From: Streptomyces sp. NRRL S-340
GTDB taxonomy: Bacteria > Actinomycetota > Actinomycetes > Streptomycetales > Streptomycetaceae
Assembly: GCF_000720185.1 (NCBI RefSeq)
Contig: NZ_JOIY01000031.1
Coordinates: 1-64,000, forward strand
Length of the DNA stretch: 64,000 bases
Reading direction: 5' to 3'
Positions 7,956-16,150 of the stretch are shown piece by piece; the stretch's first letter is position 1, and each line of letters starts with the position of its first letter. Under the pieces are notes generated by a model, which saw nothing but the letters and a program-made list of their open reading frames with translations, ran no database searches and was not told the origin of the DNA. Both the position numbers and the translations under genes were made by a program.

Positions 7956-8615
7956 ATGAGTACGGCGGAGGAGACGGCCGGCCAGGACGCGCAGCCGTGG
8001 GCCGAGGTCACCCCTGACGCGGCCCGGCGGCTGCTCGTGGCGGCCGTGGAGGCCTTCGCCGAGCGCGGCTACCACGCGACGACGACCCGCGACATCGCCG
8101 GCCGCGCCGGTATGAGCCCCGCCGCGCTCTACATCCACTACAAGACCAAGGAAGAGCTGCTCCACCGCATCAGCCGGATCGGCCACGAGAAGGCGCTGGA
8201 GATCCTGCGCACCGCGGCCCGGCGCGAGGGCAGCGCGACCGAGCGGCTCGCCGACGCCGTCAGCTCCTTCGTCCGCTGGCACGCGCGCGGGCGCACCACC
8301 GCGCGCGTCGTCCAGTACGAACTCGACTCCCTCGGCCCGGACGCCCGCGCCGAGATCGTCGCGCTGCGCCGCCTGGTCGACGCCGAGGTGCGCGCGGTCA
8401 TCGAGGAGGGCGTGGCCGCGGGCGAGTTCGACGTCCCGGACGTGCGCGGCACGACGCTGGCCGTGCTCTCCCTGTGCATCGACGTCGCCCGCTGGTTCAA
8501 CGTGGAAGGCCCCCGCACCCCGGAGGAGGTCGGCGCGCTCTACGCCGACCTCGTCCTGCGCATGGTCGGGGCCCGGACGGACACCACGCGCGGGCAGGGT
8601 GCCGCTCAGAGGTAG
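7956..8615 (+). CDS. TetR-family regulator, probable partner of the MaoC gene
   Basis: This 219-residue protein has the TetR DNA-binding domain at about residues 22-70 (AFAERGYHATTTRDIAGRAGMSPAALYIHYKTKEEL) and an all-helical effector domain. Palindromes of the form CTAAGC-N4-GCTnAG stand before this gene and before the convergent MaoC-family hydratase gene (8639-9100), supporting autoregulation and control of that gene. Regulators of this type often respond to acyl-CoA (family knowledge). ATG 7956 is preferred to ATG 7917, which begins 13 codons of unconserved sequence. Confidence 0.85.
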   Translation: MSTAEETAGQDAQPWAEVTPDAARRLLVAAVEAFAERGYHATTTRDIAGRAGMSPAALYIHYKTKEELLHRISRIGHEKALEILRTAARREGSATERLADAVSSFVRWHARGRTTARVVQYELDSLGPDARAEIVALRRLVDAEVRAVIEEGVAAGEFDVPDVRGTTLAVLSLCIDVARWFNVEGPRTPEEVGALYADLVLRMVGARTDTTRGQGAAQR

Positions 8616-8638
8616 TGCACGGGCGGCCAGGGCGTCGC

Positions 8639-9100
8639 TCAGAGGTAGTAGCGGGACACCGACTCCGCCACGCACACGGGCTTGTCGCCGCCCTCGCGCT
8701 CCACGGTGAAGGCGACGGTCACCTGAACCCCGCCGCTGACGTCGTCCACGCCCGTGATCGTGGCGGTGGACCGCAGCCGCGAGCCGACCGGGACGGGGGC
8801 GGGGAAGCGGACCTTGTTCGTGCCGTAGTTGACACCCATCTTCACGCCCTCCACGCGGATCAGCTGCGGCCCGAACAGCGGGAGCAGCGACAGCGTCAGG
8901 TAGCCGTGCGCGATCGTCGTGCCGAACGGGCCCGCGGCGGCCTTCCGCGGATCCACGTGGATCCACTGGTGGTCGCCGGTCGCCTCCGCGAACAGGTCGA
9001 TCCGCTTCTGGTCGATCTCCAGCCAGTCGGTGTACCCCAGCTGCTCGCCCACCGCCGCCTTCAGCTCGTCGGCGGAGGTGAAGATCCTCGGCTCTGCCAT
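8639..9100 (-). CDS. MaoC-family (R)-enoyl-CoA hydratase-like protein
   Basis: This 153-residue single hot-dog domain protein has the MaoC signature DLFAEATGDHQWIHVDPRKAAAGPFGTTIAHGYLTLSL. The Asp (ATGDHQ) and His (WIHVD) are the expected catalytic pair for hydration of a trans-2-enoyl-CoA. It could act in fatty-acid oxidation or polyester-type metabolism. The gene converges on its likely TetR regulator, with a perfect 16-bp palindrome 35 bp ahead of ATG 9100. The longer in-frame start at 9178 would translate through that palindrome and is rejected. Confidence 0.9.
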   Translation of the reverse strand: MAEPRIFTSADELKAAVGEQLGYTDWLEIDQKRIDLFAEATGDHQWIHVDPRKAAAGPFGTTIAHGYLTLSLLPLFGPQLIRVEGVKMGVNYGTNKVRFPAPVPVGSRLRSTATITGVDDVSGGVQVTVAFTVEREGGDKPVCVAESVSRYYL

Positions 9101-9135
9101 GTGCCCGGCCTCTCGCATCGCGCGTACGTCCATGT

Positions 9136-9151
9136 CTAAGCAACTGCTTAG
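9136..9151. promoter_or_regulatory. Perfect 16-bp TetR-type palindrome before the MaoC gene
   Basis: CTAAGCAACTGCTTAG is a perfect inverted repeat (7-bp arms around AC). It matches the site at 7891-7906 in its outer CTAAGC and GCTnAG blocks. The location fits repression of the MaoC gene on the minus strand. Confidence 0.65.
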
Positions 9152-9215
9152 CATGCTCGGTGGCCGGGCCCCTGTCAACGCGGCCGGACCCGGCGGGGTC
9201 GGTAGGCTCTGGGGA

Positions 9216-9707
9216 GTGCCCCAGATTCCCGAGAAGATCCACGAGCTGACCGTGGGCCAGATGTCCGCCCGCAGCGGAGCGGCCGTCTCCGCCCTCCACT
9301 TCTACGAGGCCAAGGGCTTGATCAGCAGTCGGCGCACCACCGGCAACCAGCGCCGGTACAGCCGGGACGCGCTGCGGCGGGTCGCCTTCGTACGGGCCGC
9401 GCAGCGCGTCGGCATCCCGCTGGCCACGATCCGTGAGGCGCTCGCCGAACTCCCCGAGGAGCGCACCCCCACCCGCGAGGACTGGGCCCGTCTCTCCGCC
9501 GCCTGGCGTGCGGAACTGGACGAGCGCATCAAGCAGCTCAACCGGCTGCGCGACCACCTGACCGACTGCATCGGCTGCGGCTGCCTCTCCCTGGACACCT
9601 GCGTCCTGTCCAACCCGGACGACGTCTTCGGTGAACAGCGCGCCGGCTCGCGCCTGATGGTGGAGCGCGGCGGCGGCACCACGTCCGCCCGGAGCAACCG
9701 GGCCTGA
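9216..9707 (+). CDS. soxR: SoxR, redox-sensing MerR-family activator
   Basis: This is a 163-residue MerR-family regulator. The winged helix-turn-helix is at about residues 10-50 (SGAAVSALHFYEAKGLISSRRTTGNQRRYSRD), followed by a dimerisation helix. The [2Fe-2S] ligands are Cys118, 121, 123 and 129 in CIGCGCLSLDTC, the diagnostic SoxR spacing. In Streptomyces, SoxR answers redox-active secondary metabolites such as actinorhodin rather than superoxide (family knowledge). GTG 9216 follows GGGGA. The neighbours show no obvious SoxR target, and a long inverted repeat begins at the stop codon. Confidence 0.94.
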   Translation: MPQIPEKIHELTVGQMSARSGAAVSALHFYEAKGLISSRRTTGNQRRYSRDALRRVAFVRAAQRVGIPLATIREALAELPEERTPTREDWARLSAAWRAELDERIKQLNRLRDHLTDCIGCGCLSLDTCVLSNPDDVFGEQRAGSRLMVERGGGTTSARSNRA

Positions 9708-9877
9708 GAGTTGCGAACAAAAGGGGAGTCCGGTCAGCTCGCGGCCTCCGGTGCGTGCGATCGCAAGGCGCCGGAAGGTCCTTGTGGCGGAGCTACCAGG
9801 GCCTTTCGGCAACGCCGCGAGCGTGCGTGCCGGACGCCGCGAGCTGACCGGACTCCCCTTTTGTTCGCAGCTCTGAG
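9704..9877. repeat. Long inverted repeat after soxR
   Basis: Arms 9704-9750 and 9831-9877 match at 44 of 47 positions, and the left arm begins on the soxR stop codon. Inside, 9771-9809 forms a second imperfect hairpin, so the whole 174 bp is nearly palindromic. The arm ends GAGnTGCGAACA.AAG recur at 36335-36415 after chpC. It may act as a strong bidirectional terminator or be a MITE-like dispersed element. No coding capacity is evident. Confidence 0.85.
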
Positions 9878-10014
9878 ACCACCGCCGTCCCCGCCCGAGC
9901 GGCGGGTGCGATGGGCGAAGACGGGCGCCGGCCGCCCTCCCCGCCCTTCCCGCACCGCCCGGCGGGCCCGGCGAGAAGGACCGCCGGAGCCTGCGGCTGT
10001 TGGCTCGGGCTCCG

Positions 10015-10732
10015 GCTCCGGTCGCCGTGTCCGTGCAGGCGCAGGCCTTCCGCGACCAGCTCGGCGTTCGAGCAGGCCCGTCGTCCGTCCGGCAGGACCA
10101 GTGTGTCCGCCGGGCCGGTCCGGCCCGCCAGGCCCAGCCGGCCGGCCAGGCGCAGGACCGGCCAGGCACCGCCCTCCCCGCCGTGCAGCAGGACCGGGCG
10201 GCCGTGCGCCGTGCCGACGGCCCCCGGCAGGGCGCGGGCGCAGGCCGCGGCGGTCGCGGCGGACGGGTCCGCCACCTCCGCCAGGACGCGCCGCACCCGG
10301 GGGCCGGGCGGCGAGACGGCGAACCGGTCCGGGCCGTCCGTGCCCGACCGCAGACCGGCCTCCACGCCGACGGCCAGGGGGAGCAGGGCGGCGGCCGGTT
10401 CCTCCGCGTCCGGTGCGTGCCGGTCGACGCGGGCGAGGCCGGGCAGCACCGCCCGCTCCCGCACGCGCGCCGCGCGGGCCGGCGCGGCGGGCTCCGGCCG
10501 GGCCCGGTGGCCACTCCGACCGGCACGGACACCCGGGCCGGACCGCCTCGACCGCGCGCGCCATCACGCGCGGCGACAGGCTCTCCCGCCCGCACGGCGT
10601 CCGCGGCCGGACGGCCACCTCGGTGGCGCCGGCCGCGACGGCCCGCGCCGCGGACTCGGCCGGCGCCCGCGGGGTGAGCGGCACCACCGCGCCGTCCGCG
10701 GCCGTACGGGCTCCGTTGAGACATGCCTGCAC
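10015..10732 (-). pseudogene. Frameshifted BKACE-family (3-keto-5-aminohexanoate cleavage-like) gene
   Basis: Three reading frames in succession carry pieces of one protein. Frame one, from GTG 10732, reads VQACLNGARTAAD... to AAGATEVAV and GRESLSP. Frame two reads VPVGVATG near 10515. Frame three, from about 10480, reads VLPGLARVD, GVEAGLRSGTDGPDRFA and then LPDGRRACSNAELV. These are the order and spacing of beta-keto-acid cleavage enzymes. The first domain reads VAVRPR, where the family has a metal-binding HxH-type strand, so the zinc site also looks lost. At least two frameshifts are needed. The identification rests on remembered family motifs. Confidence 0.6.
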
Positions 10733-10976
10733 GGCCGGACAGTGCCCCGCCCGGCACCGGGACACTCCTCGGCCGCGGACGGGCGCGCGCCCTCAGCCCC
10801 GCAGCGGCCGCCCGCCCCCGGTCCCGAGGGTGAGGCATCCCTGGTGCGGCCCGGTACGCCCCGCCACGCCTCGGCCCGACCCGGCACGCGCCCGGTGCAC
10901 CACGCCCCTGCTCAGACCGAGTGCTCAGACCGAGTGCTCGGGCCGCCCGCTCGGGTCGTGCGTACGAGCCGTCCGC

Positions 10977-11582
10977 TCAGGCCGACACCAGCAGCCGCTG
11001 CCCGCGCCGGGCGGACGCCAGTGCCTCGGGGGTGAGGACGGGGCGCGGGACCAGGATGCCGCAGTCCGCGCAGACCGGTCCGGCGGACGGCTCGTGGTCC
11101 AGGCCGTAGCGCCACACCAGCCGCTCGCCGCCGCACACCGGGCACTCCGCGCCGGGTGCGCGCTCCAGCGCGGCGATCAGCCGGCGCAGTACCTCGGCCA
11201 GGGGCCGGCGCGGGTGGACCCGCGGGTCGTCGCACCACGCGACCCCGAAGCCGCCCCAGGTGAGCCGGTGCCAGTCGTCCACGCTGCCCGGGCGGCGCAG
11301 CCCGTCGTGCTTCTCCTTCCTGCGGCGCCCGGCGAACTCCGACTCGTAGTCGAGCCACACCGAGCGCGCCTCCTCCAGCTCCTCCAGCGCGGCCACGAGC
11401 CGCACCGGGTCGGGAGACCTGTCCTCGGGGCCGAACCCGGCCCGGGAACACAGGTGGTCCCAGGTCGCCCGGTGCCCGTAAGGAGCGAACCGCTCAAGGC
11501 ACTTGCGCAGTGAGTAGCGCCGCAGCGCCAGATCGCACCGCGGATCCCTCACCTGTCTCGCCAGACTCCGGAAACCGGCCAT
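10977..11582 (-). CDS. Uncharacterised protein with C-terminal zinc ribbon
   Basis: I do not recognise this 201-residue protein. The N-terminal half is helical and charged (LRRYSLRKCLERFAPYGH, then a Glu-rich helix EELEEARSVWLDYESEF). The middle holds a Trp-rich segment (DDWHRLTWGGFGVAWCDD). The C-terminus has two CxxC knuckles, CPVCGG and CADCG, about 27 residues apart, which make a plausible zinc ribbon. Codon bias supports coding. It stands alone between the decayed BKACE gene and the penicillin acylase gene. No function is proposed. Confidence 0.65.
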   Translation of the reverse strand: MAGFRSLARQVRDPRCDLALRRYSLRKCLERFAPYGHRATWDHLCSRAGFGPEDRSPDPVRLVAALEELEEARSVWLDYESEFAGRRRKEKHDGLRRPGSVDDWHRLTWGGFGVAWCDDPRVHPRRPLAEVLRRLIAALERAPGAECPVCGGERLVWRYGLDHEPSAGPVCADCGILVPRPVLTPEALASARRGQRLLVSA

Positions 11583-11845
11583 CGCCCTGCACCTCCGTCA
11601 CACCTGCACCTGTAGCTGTACGTGGGGAACTTCGGCGTCGTCCCGCACGAGCGCACTGCCGACGTCGTCAGATAGACGTGCCGGCCCGCGATTCGGCTCC
11701 ATCCGGTTTCCGGTGTCCGTCATGGATTCGCCCCGCTCGACCGTCATGTCCCTCCCGCAGACTCCAAAAAGTGACGCGTGCTCATCTTCCAACTCGGGGA
11801 TACCGCCGGTAACGTCCCGCTCCACCCCCGTCGGGAGGAGCAGTC

Positions 11846-14644
11846 ATGCCACGGCGCACCCCACACAGCGCGCTCGACAGAGTGAGAACTCCCCACAGAT
11901 TCCCCGGGTTCCTGAAGACGGCATCCGTATGCGTCCTCGTTGCCGGTCTTTTGTCACCCTTTTCCCAAGCGGTCGCGGCGGACGCGGCGCCGAAGGCCGC
12001 GGCGGCCGACGACGACCACTGCGGCGGCCGGTGCTCGGACATCCTGCCGCCGGGCGAGAACGGCAACGCCACCCTCGCCCAGATCCTCCTCAACCAGGGC
12101 TTCGGCACCCAGCCCGCCCACGCCGAGGACCAGCTCGGCCCCTACGCGAACCTGGCCAAGGGCTACCCGGCCCTGACCGACGACACGATCAACACCTTCT
12201 TCAACGACGCCTCGTTCGGCGTCCGGTCCGACCAGGTCGCCTCCACCGAGAAGCCCGCGGGCCGCGGCGACGTCACGATCGTGCGGGACAAGAAGACCGG
12301 CGTGCCGCACATCACGGGCACCACGCGCTACGGCACCGAGTTCGGCGCCGGGTACGCCGCCGCCGAGGACCGGCTGTGGCTCATGGACGTCTTCCGGCAC
12401 GTCGGCCGCGGCCAGTTGACCTCCTTCGCGGGCGGCGCGCCCGCCAACCAGGGCCTGGAGCAGCAGTTCTACCGCAACGCGCCCTACACCGAGGCCGACC
12501 TCCAGGCCCAGATCGACAGCGCCGTGGCGAAGAACGGCGCGCGCGGACAGCAGGCCCTCGCGGACGTGAACGCCTACCTCGCGGGCATCAACGCCTACAT
12601 CGACGCCGCCGACCCCGGACGCTACTTCCCCGGCGAGTACGTCCTGACCGGGCACAAGGACGCCATCACCAACGCCGGCACCATCGACCACTTCAAGGTC
12701 ACCGACCTGGTCGCGCTGGCCTCGGTGGTCGGCTCGCTGTTCGGCGCCGGCGGGGGCGGCGAGGTGAACAACGCCCTTTCCCTGATGGCCGCCCAGGCCA
12801 AGTACGGCGTCGAGGAGGGCACCCGCGTGTGGGAGTCCTTCCGCGAGCGCAACGACCCCGAGGCCGTCCTCACCCTCCACGACGGCCAGAGCTTCCCGTA
12901 CGCCACCAGGCCCGGCTCCCCGAAGGGCGAGGCCCTGCCCGACGCGGGCTCGGTCACCGAGGAACCCCTCCTGTACGACCGCACCGGCAGCGCCACCGCC
13001 CGCTCGGCGGGCACCGCGGCCGCCACCGCCGCGAAGGCCGCCCTCTCCTCGGCCCGGCGGGGCATGTCCAACGCCCTCGTCGTCGGCGGCCGGCACACCG
13101 CCAGCGGCCACCCCGTGGCCGTCTTCGGCCCGCAGACCGGCTACTTCGCGCCCCAGCTGCTGCTGCTCCAGGAGATCCAGGGCCCCGGCATCAGCGCCCG
13201 CGGCGCCTCCTTCGCGGGCCTGAGCATGTACGTCGAACTCGGGCGCGGCCAGGACTACTCGTGGAGCGCCACGACCTCCGGCCAGGACATCATCGACACC
13301 TACGCCGTCGAGCTGTGCCAGGACGACCACCACTACCTCTACCACGGCACCTGCACGGCCATGGACCAGGTCCAGCAGGCCAACGCCTGGAAGCCGACCG
13401 TGGCCGACGGCACCAAGGCCGGCTCCTACACGATGCGGGTGTGGCGCACCAAGTACGGCCCGGTCCAGTACCGCGCCACCGTCGGCGGCAAGAAGGTCGC
13501 CTACACCACCCTGCGCTCCTCCTACCTGCACGAGGCCGACTCGATCATCGGCTTCCAGATGCTCAACGACCCCGGCTTCGTCCAGGGCCCGCAGGACTTC
13601 CAGAAGGCCGCGCAGCACATCAACTTCACCTTCAACTGGTTCTACGCCGACTCCGCGCACACCGCCTACTACAACAGCGGTGACAACCCGGTGCGGGCCG
13701 ACGGCGTCGACGCCGAGTTCCCGGTCTGGGCGCGGCAGCCGTACGAGTGGCGCGGCTGGGACCCGGCGGCCAACACCGCCGACTACACCGCGCCCGCCGC
13801 GCACCCCAACTCGGTCGACCAGGACTACTACATCTCCTGGAACAACAAGCAGGCCGAGGACTACGCGGCGGCGCCCTGGGGCGAGGGCTCGGTGCACCGC
13901 GGCAACCTGCTGGAGGACCGGGTGAAGAAGCTCGTCGCCTCCGGCGGGGTGACCAGGGCCTCGCTCACCCGGGCGATGGCGGACGCGGCCGTCGCCGACC
14001 TGCGCGCCGAGGACGTGCTGCCGAAGCTGCTCAAGGTGCTCGACAGCTCACCGGTCACCGACCCCGCGACAGCGGCGGCCGTGGACAAGCTGCGAGCTTG
14101 GGTGGCCGCGGGCGCCCACCGCACCGAGACCTCGGCCGGTTCCAAGAAGTACGCCGACGCCGACGCGATCCGCATCCTGGACGCCTGGTGGCCGCTGCTG
14201 GTCAAGGCCGAGTTCGAACCGGGCCTCGGCAGCGACCTGTTCACCGCCTTCGGCGCGAACCTGCCCGTCGACGAGTCCCCGTCGGCCGGACACGGCCCGA
14301 CCGGCTCGCACGCCGGCAGCGCCTTCCAGTACGGCTGGTGGAGCTATGTCGACAAGGACATCCGGGCGGTGCTCGGTGAGCAGGTGCGGGGGCCGCTGGC
14401 GGGCAAGTACTGCGGCGCCGGCAGCCTCACCGCCTGCCACGACACCCTGGCCGCCACGCTCAAGCAGGCCGCGGGCCTGACCGCGGCCCAGGTCTACCCC
14501 GGCGACGACCAGTGCTCGGCGGGCGACCAGTGGTGCGCCGACTCGATCGTCCAGCGCCCGCTGGGCGGCATCAAGCACGGCAGCATCAGCTGGCAGAACC
14601 GGCCCACCTTCCAGCAGGTGGTGGAGTACACCTCCCACCGGTGA
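11846..14644 (+). CDS. Secreted penicillin acylase-family (Ntn) amidohydrolase
   Basis: This 932-residue exported precursor has a long signal region (residues 1-45, hydrophobic TASVCVLVAGLLSPFSQAVAA). It is expected to self-cleave into alpha and beta chains, with Ser408 in RRGMSNALVVGG as the new N-terminal nucleophile. Other acylase motifs are GVPHITGTTRYGTEFGAGYAAAEDRLW and FGPQTGYFAPQ. Family members hydrolyse beta-lactam side chains, acyl-homoserine lactones or cyclic lipopeptides; the natural substrate here is unknown. A strong GGGAGGAG precedes ATG 11846. It is convergent with the alpha/beta hydrolase gene. Confidence 0.92.
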   Translation: MPRRTPHSALDRVRTPHRFPGFLKTASVCVLVAGLLSPFSQAVAADAAPKAAAADDDHCGGRCSDILPPGENGNATLAQILLNQGFGTQPAHAEDQLGPYANLAKGYPALTDDTINTFFNDASFGVRSDQVASTEKPAGRGDVTIVRDKKTGVPHITGTTRYGTEFGAGYAAAEDRLWLMDVFRHVGRGQLTSFAGGAPANQGLEQQFYRNAPYTEADLQAQIDSAVAKNGARGQQALADVNAYLAGINAYIDAADPGRYFPGEYVLTGHKDAITNAGTIDHFKVTDLVALASVVGSLFGAGGGGEVNNALSLMAAQAKYGVEEGTRVWESFRERNDPEAVLTLHDGQSFPYATRPGSPKGEALPDAGSVTEEPLLYDRTGSATARSAGTAAATAAKAALSSARRGMSNALVVGGRHTASGHPVAVFGPQTGYFAPQLLLLQEIQGPGISARGASFAGLSMYVELGRGQDYSWSATTSGQDIIDTYAVELCQDDHHYLYHGTCTAMDQVQQANAWKPTVADGTKAGSYTMRVWRTKYGPVQYRATVGGKKVAYTTLRSSYLHEADSIIGFQMLNDPGFVQGPQDFQKAAQHINFTFNWFYADSAHTAYYNSGDNPVRADGVDAEFPVWARQPYEWRGWDPAANTADYTAPAAHPNSVDQDYYISWNNKQAEDYAAAPWGEGSVHRGNLLEDRVKKLVASGGVTRASLTRAMADAAVADLRAEDVLPKLLKVLDSSPVTDPATAAAVDKLRAWVAAGAHRTETSAGSKKYADADAIRILDAWWPLLVKAEFEPGLGSDLFTAFGANLPVDESPSAGHGPTGSHAGSAFQYGWWSYVDKDIRAVLGEQVRGPLAGKYCGAGSLTACHDTLAATLKQAAGLTAAQVYPGDDQCSAGDQWCADSIVQRPLGGIKHGSISWQNRPTFQQVVEYTSHR

Positions 14645-14665
14645 CGTCCGGGTGCCGGCGGCGGG

Positions 14666-15979
14666 TCACACGATGCGGCCCGCCGCCAGCACCAGCCGCG
14701 CCAGCTCGGGGTGCACGATGTCGCTGTGCGCGCCGGCGGGCGGCCCGCCGCGCCGGACCACCCCGGCCGCGTCCACGTTCACGCACCCGGACGCCGGCAG
14801 CGGCCCCCTCAGCGCCTCGGCCAGGGTGCACGCGCGCGTGCCCGGCACGGCCTGCACCCCGTCGTGCCCCATCGCACCCCAGCGGGCGCCGAGCAGTGCG
14901 CCGATGTCCACGCCCAGCACCGACCTGTCGTCGTCGGCCATCCGCGAGGCCAGCGGATAGAACGTGCCGAGCGCCGTGTCGAAGCGCGAGGTGCAGCACA
15001 CCAGGGGGCCGTCCACCCGGTGCTCCTGCCCTTGCAGGACACCTCCCGCGCGCGGGTCGCCGGGCAGCCGGGCGGCGAACGCGTAGTGCGAGAAGGCCCC
15101 CTGGAGCAGGGTCACGGACTTCACCGTCCGCACCCCCGCGGGCAGCCCGCGCAGCGCGAACGACACCAGCCGCCCGCCGAAGCTGTGCCCGACCAGATGG
15201 ACCCGCAGACCGGGTGCCGCCTCGGCGAGGCGGCCCACCGCCGGCCCCAGCCCGCGCTCGCCGACGGTGCCCGCGCGACGCTTCATCGTGTAGTACGTCG
15301 CCTGCCGCAGCAGTTCCTTGGCGCCCTCCCACGGGTTCGGCAGCGAGAACGACTCCTGCCCCGCCCGCCCCGCCCGGGCTGCTGCCTGCGCGAACTCGGC
15401 GCAGACGTCCGCCGCGGGGCGCGTGAGGATGCCGGGCTCGCGCTCCGGTACGCCCTCCGTCACCGTGTCCGCCGTGAAGTGCCCCTGCGGCCCCGGCGGC
15501 ACCACCTCCACCAGCAGCCGCACCAGCCGCCCGAACTCCTCCAGGGCGGCCGCCTCGCGCGGCTGCTGGTCCAGCAGCCGCGTGAGCCGGTCCACCACGG
15601 TGGCCCGCCCCGGAAAGGTCTCCACGAGGGCGTGCCGGGTGTCCTTGTCGAGCGCGGGACCGGACACCGGACCGGCCGCGGTGGAGCGCGGGAAGTCGGG
15701 GATGGGCTCGTCGCAGAACCGCATCGACGGCCAGATCACACCCACGTACCCGATCCGCGCGGCCGGCGCGAGCCCCGGGACCGGCGCGAAGAACTGCTGG
15801 TACAGACGCGTGGCGCCGGAACGGTCGTCGTTCCAGCCGTGCGCGAAGACGATCAGGTCGCGCACGCCGCCGGCGCGGGCCCCGGCGAGCAGCCGGTCCC
15901 GTTCCGGGACGTCCACGTCCCCGTCGGCGTCGAAGGTCAGCTCCCAGTACGGAGCGACACCCGTGCCCGTGTCCGTCAT
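14666..15979 (-). CDS. Alpha/beta-hydrolase (serine hydrolase)-like protein
   Basis: This 437-residue protein has an early strand-turn LIVFAHGWNDDRSG that forms the oxyanion region and a nucleophile elbow GHSFGG near residue 265. Together they point to an alpha/beta-hydrolase catalytic serine. No signal peptide is visible, so it is probably cytoplasmic. Streptomycete relatives are annotated as serine peptidase or hypothetical. It is convergent with the penicillin acylase gene (21-nt gap). ATG 15979 (MTDTGTG) is preferred to ATG 16024. The substrate is unknown. Confidence 0.72.
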   Translation of the reverse strand: MTDTGTGVAPYWELTFDADGDVDVPERDRLLAGARAGGVRDLIVFAHGWNDDRSGATRLYQQFFAPVPGLAPAARIGYVGVIWPSMRFCDEPIPDFPRSTAAGPVSGPALDKDTRHALVETFPGRATVVDRLTRLLDQQPREAAALEEFGRLVRLLVEVVPPGPQGHFTADTVTEGVPEREPGILTRPAADVCAEFAQAAARAGRAGQESFSLPNPWEGAKELLRQATYYTMKRRAGTVGERGLGPAVGRLAEAAPGLRVHLVGHSFGGRLVSFALRGLPAGVRTVKSVTLLQGAFSHYAFAARLPGDPRAGGVLQGQEHRVDGPLVCCTSRFDTALGTFYPLASRMADDDRSVLGVDIGALLGARWGAMGHDGVQAVPGTRACTLAEALRGPLPASGCVNVDAAGVVRRGGPPAGAHSDIVHPELARLVLAAGRIV

Positions 15980-16104
15980 GGCCGGACCCCCTCGTCCCCC
16001 GAAGCGGTGCGATGTGTGGTGCATCGTCCTGCGACCGGGGGACGTTGGCCATACGTCAGGACACTCCCGTAAGGAGTAATTCCGGACGTCCTGCCGTGAC
16101 GGCG

Positions 16105-16150
16105 CGGGCGTGCCTCACCGGTACCGGGGGCGGGCGTGCCTCACCGGTAC
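16105..16150. repeat. 20-bp direct repeat duplicating the NamZ gene end
   Basis: CGGGCGTGCCTCACCGGTAC occurs at 16105-16124 and 16131-16150. The second copy covers the last codons and stop of the NamZ-type gene, so the stop region appears duplicated just outside it. Confidence 0.7.

Noticed and set aside
7827..10838. A 1003-codon minus-strand open frame
   Set aside because: It runs antisense through the TetR, MaoC and SoxR genes, has Arg/Gly/Ala-rich composition and shows no domain. It is a high-GC artefact; only the short segment near 10515 matches the BKACE pseudogene.
11598..11825. Minus-strand 75-codon frame before the penicillin acylase gene
   Set aside because: It occupies the likely promoter region, lacks a good ribosome binding site and matches nothing I recognise.
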